From assembly GCA_964526695.1 (NCBI GenBank), contig CAZGJA010000089.1, positions 1 through 64,000 on the forward strand: DNA of 64,000 bases, given 5' to 3'. Both the position numbers and the translations under genes were made by a program. Below are positions 62,573 to 64,000 of this stretch, piece after piece. The notes beneath the pieces are model-generated. The model saw nothing but the letters and a program-made list of their open reading frames with translations, did no database searches and was not told the origin of the DNA. Each line of letters opens with the position of its first letter. Position 1 is the stretch's first letter. The stretch is from JABWBH01 sp964526695 (GTDB lineage Bacteria; Planctomycetota; Phycisphaerae; UBA1845).

Positions 62573-64000
62573 TCACTTCCCGCCGATCGCGAACAGCGTG
62601 TTGCGATTGTTGATATACAGCACGCCGTTGGCCGCCACGGGCGTGGTGTACACGGAGTTGTTCATGTCCATCGTGCCCTGCAACTTAAGCTCCCTGCCGT
62701 GCTGCAGGACGAAGACCTCGCCGCTCTCCGTGCCGAGCAGCACCTTGCCGTCCACGACGTAGGGCGAGCCCCAGATGGCCGCGAAGGTGTCGTGCGTCCA
62801 GAGTTTCTTGCCGGTTTTCGCGTCAATGCAGTGCAGGAAGCCGCTTAAGTCCGCGGCGTAGCACAGTCCGTCCTTCACAGCGCAGGTTGACATGGACCGG
62901 TGAAAATCCTCGCCGCCGAGGTGCCAGACTTTGCCCGTCGCCGTGATGTCGCCGCGTTTCGTTGCGTCAATGCAATAGAAATGGCCGATGCCTTCGCCGT
63001 GCTCGGGGTCCTGCCCGACGCAGACGAAGACGTGGTCGCCGACGATGACCGGCGTGGCGATGACCTCATTGGCCGTGCCGCGCCCGCCGAGGACGTACTT
63101 GGCGTCCGGCGGATTGAGGTTGAACTGCCACAACACATCGCCGTTCTTGGGGTCCATGGCGTAGCACCATCCGTTGCCGGCGCCGTAAACGACCTGTGGT
63201 GCGCCGCCGATGACGCCATACGCGGGCGAAGACCATTGCCCGTGAAAGATCCTGCCGCCGGTGAGGTTCTTGCTCCAGACGACCTTGCCGCTGTCCTTGT
63301 CCACGGCGATGAAGTCCGGCGCGACCGGCTTGGGGATGTTAATGTGCCCCTCGTCCACGCCGTTCGACGTGCCGGCGAAAATGAGCTTGCCGTCGCTGAC
63401 CGGCGAGGCCGTGGCGAGATTGTGGGGAAATGCGCCGAGCCCGTCGAACATATCGACGATCCAGATGAAGTCGGCGTCCATCTTGTCCTTGTACTTCTCG
63501 CCGGTGAAGGGTCCGTCATTCTCGCCGTCCAACATGCCTTCCACGTCGCCACAGACGAGTTCACAGCGGTTGCTGACGTAGTACAGTCGATCGCCGACCA
63601 CGCACGGCGAGGAGCAGATGCCCTGCTCAGGCCAGTCGTTCACCTGACCCGTGGGCATCTTGTCATGCGTGGCCTGCCAGAGGAGCTTGCCGTCGGCTTC
63701 ATTGAAGCACAGGATCACGCCCTTGTCGCCGGTGATTTCCTTGCGAAACTCGCCGCCGTTGTTGCTGCCGACGTAGATCTTGCCCTTGGAGACGACGACG
63801 TTGCCATACGTCTGCGAGCCGAGCGGCGCGGACCACTTGATGTTCTTCTTCGTCTTGATGTCCCACTCGCCGGGCAGGCCGGTCTCGTCGGAGACCATGT
63901 TGCGATCCGGCGAGCCGCCCCACATGGGCCAGTCGCCGCGCTTGGGCGTGGGGGATTGCGCGACGGCGGCGGCCGCGAGCATCGACATCAGCATGAGCGC
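62573..64000 (-). CDS. Secreted PQQ-like beta-propeller protein (partial at window end)
   Basis: At least 473 aa; the start may lie beyond the window, since the frame is open to base 64000 and the signal peptide (LMSMLAAAAVAQ) looks short. After GDWPMWGGSPDRNMVSDETG come eight or so PQQ-type blades marked by YVGSNNGGEF, LYYVSNRCELVC, VVWSKNLTGG, VLWQFNLN, LYAADLSG-like CYAADLSGFLHCIDAKTGK and KLWTHDTFA. Such propellers are abundant in planctomycetes as secreted or periplasmic proteins resembling BamB and alcohol-dehydrogenase propellers, without proven cofactor. No dehydrogenase active-site residues recognised. Confidence 0.88.
   Translation of the reverse strand, partial: ALMLMSMLAAAAVAQSPTPKRGDWPMWGGSPDRNMVSDETGLPGEWDIKTKKNIKWSAPLGSQTYGNVVVSKGKIYVGSNNGGEFRKEITGDKGVILCFNEADGKLLWQATHDKMPTGQVNDWPEQGICSSPCVVGDRLYYVSNRCELVCGDVEGMLDGENDGPFTGEKYKDKMDADFIWIVDMFDGLGAFPHNLATASPVSDGKLIFAGTSNGVDEGHINIPKPVAPDFIAVDKDSGKVVWSKNLTGGRIFHGQWSSPAYGVIGGAPQVVYGAGNGWCYAMDPKNGDVLWQFNLNPPDAKYVLGGRGTANEVIATPVIVGDHVFVCVGQDPEHGEGIGHFYCIDATKRGDITATGKVWHLGGEDFHRSMSTCAVKDGLCYAADLSGFLHCIDAKTGKKLWTHDTFAAIWGSPYVVDGKVLLGTESGEVFVLQHGRELKLQGTMDMNNSVYTTPVAANGVLYINNRNTLFAIGGK

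Overview
High-GC bacterial chromosome, most likely a planctomycete (Planctomycetota, perhaps Phycisphaerae-like). This rests on gene-family flavour, not on a marker gene. The signs are an ECF sigma factor paired with a Zn-finger/Ser-Thr kinase/TPR protein, FHA-GAF-SpoIIE phosphatases, PQQ beta-propeller and Kelch-type secreted proteins, a lipoprotein with an Asn/Asp-rich linker, BtpA, and intergenic regions packed with GC-rich palindromic repeats. No rRNA, tRNA or CRISPR was found.

Layout. (1) 488-8335, plus strand: a tightly overlapping glycan/lipid-glycosylation cluster (LAB_N membrane protein, two GT2 glycosyltransferases, DegT/DnrJ aminotransferase, cupin sugar-isomerase-like protein, two methyltransferases, a GT-C-like membrane protein). 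(2) 8412-13431, minus: accC, accB, an Xaa-Pro peptidase and a lipoprotein. (3) 13755-23481: HEAT-like protein, LD-carboxypeptidase, BtpA, GroES, Apt, a CAP/SCP lipoprotein, a degenerate FHA-GAF-phosphatase, a small membrane protein plus M20 peptidase, and CsrA. (4) 23559-25201: a two-gene ATPase/TOPRIM-like module, possibly defence. (5) 25317-32614: enoyl-CoA hydratase, a giant Gly-rich lipoprotein, and an AddB-like nuclease. (6) 33383-35347: an accessory island with a decayed IS630-type transposase and a three-gene cassette led by a TIGR04255-family protein, the best candidate here for an undescribed system. (7) 35400-45774: FbaB aldolase, a second and intact FHA-GAF-SpoIIE phosphatase, a Ycf46-like AAA ATPase, a HAD-like protein lacking its nucleophile, a membrane zinc peptidase, an S9 peptidase and a small conserved protein. 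(8) 46272-52436: two secreted proteins sharing a Cys-framed C-terminal domain, then the ECF sigma/kinase pair. (9) 53538-61697: M16 peptidase and membrane protein, then the stress module prkA - Uma2 - yeaH - spoVR. (10) 61729-64000: a PIN-type toxin gene interrupted by an in-frame TGA with a small partner gene, and a PQQ propeller protein running off the window.

The intergenic DNA carries at least nine repeat families. They include a ~300-bp composite of palindromes, a 30-nt hairpin in tandem and dispersed copies, a 36-nt palindrome that sits in frame inside addB, a 20-bp minisatellite and heptameric AATGNNG repeats. Start codons below were chosen from Shine-Dalgarno spacing, stop/start overlaps and family alignment. 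All family assignments come from reading motifs, not from a database search.
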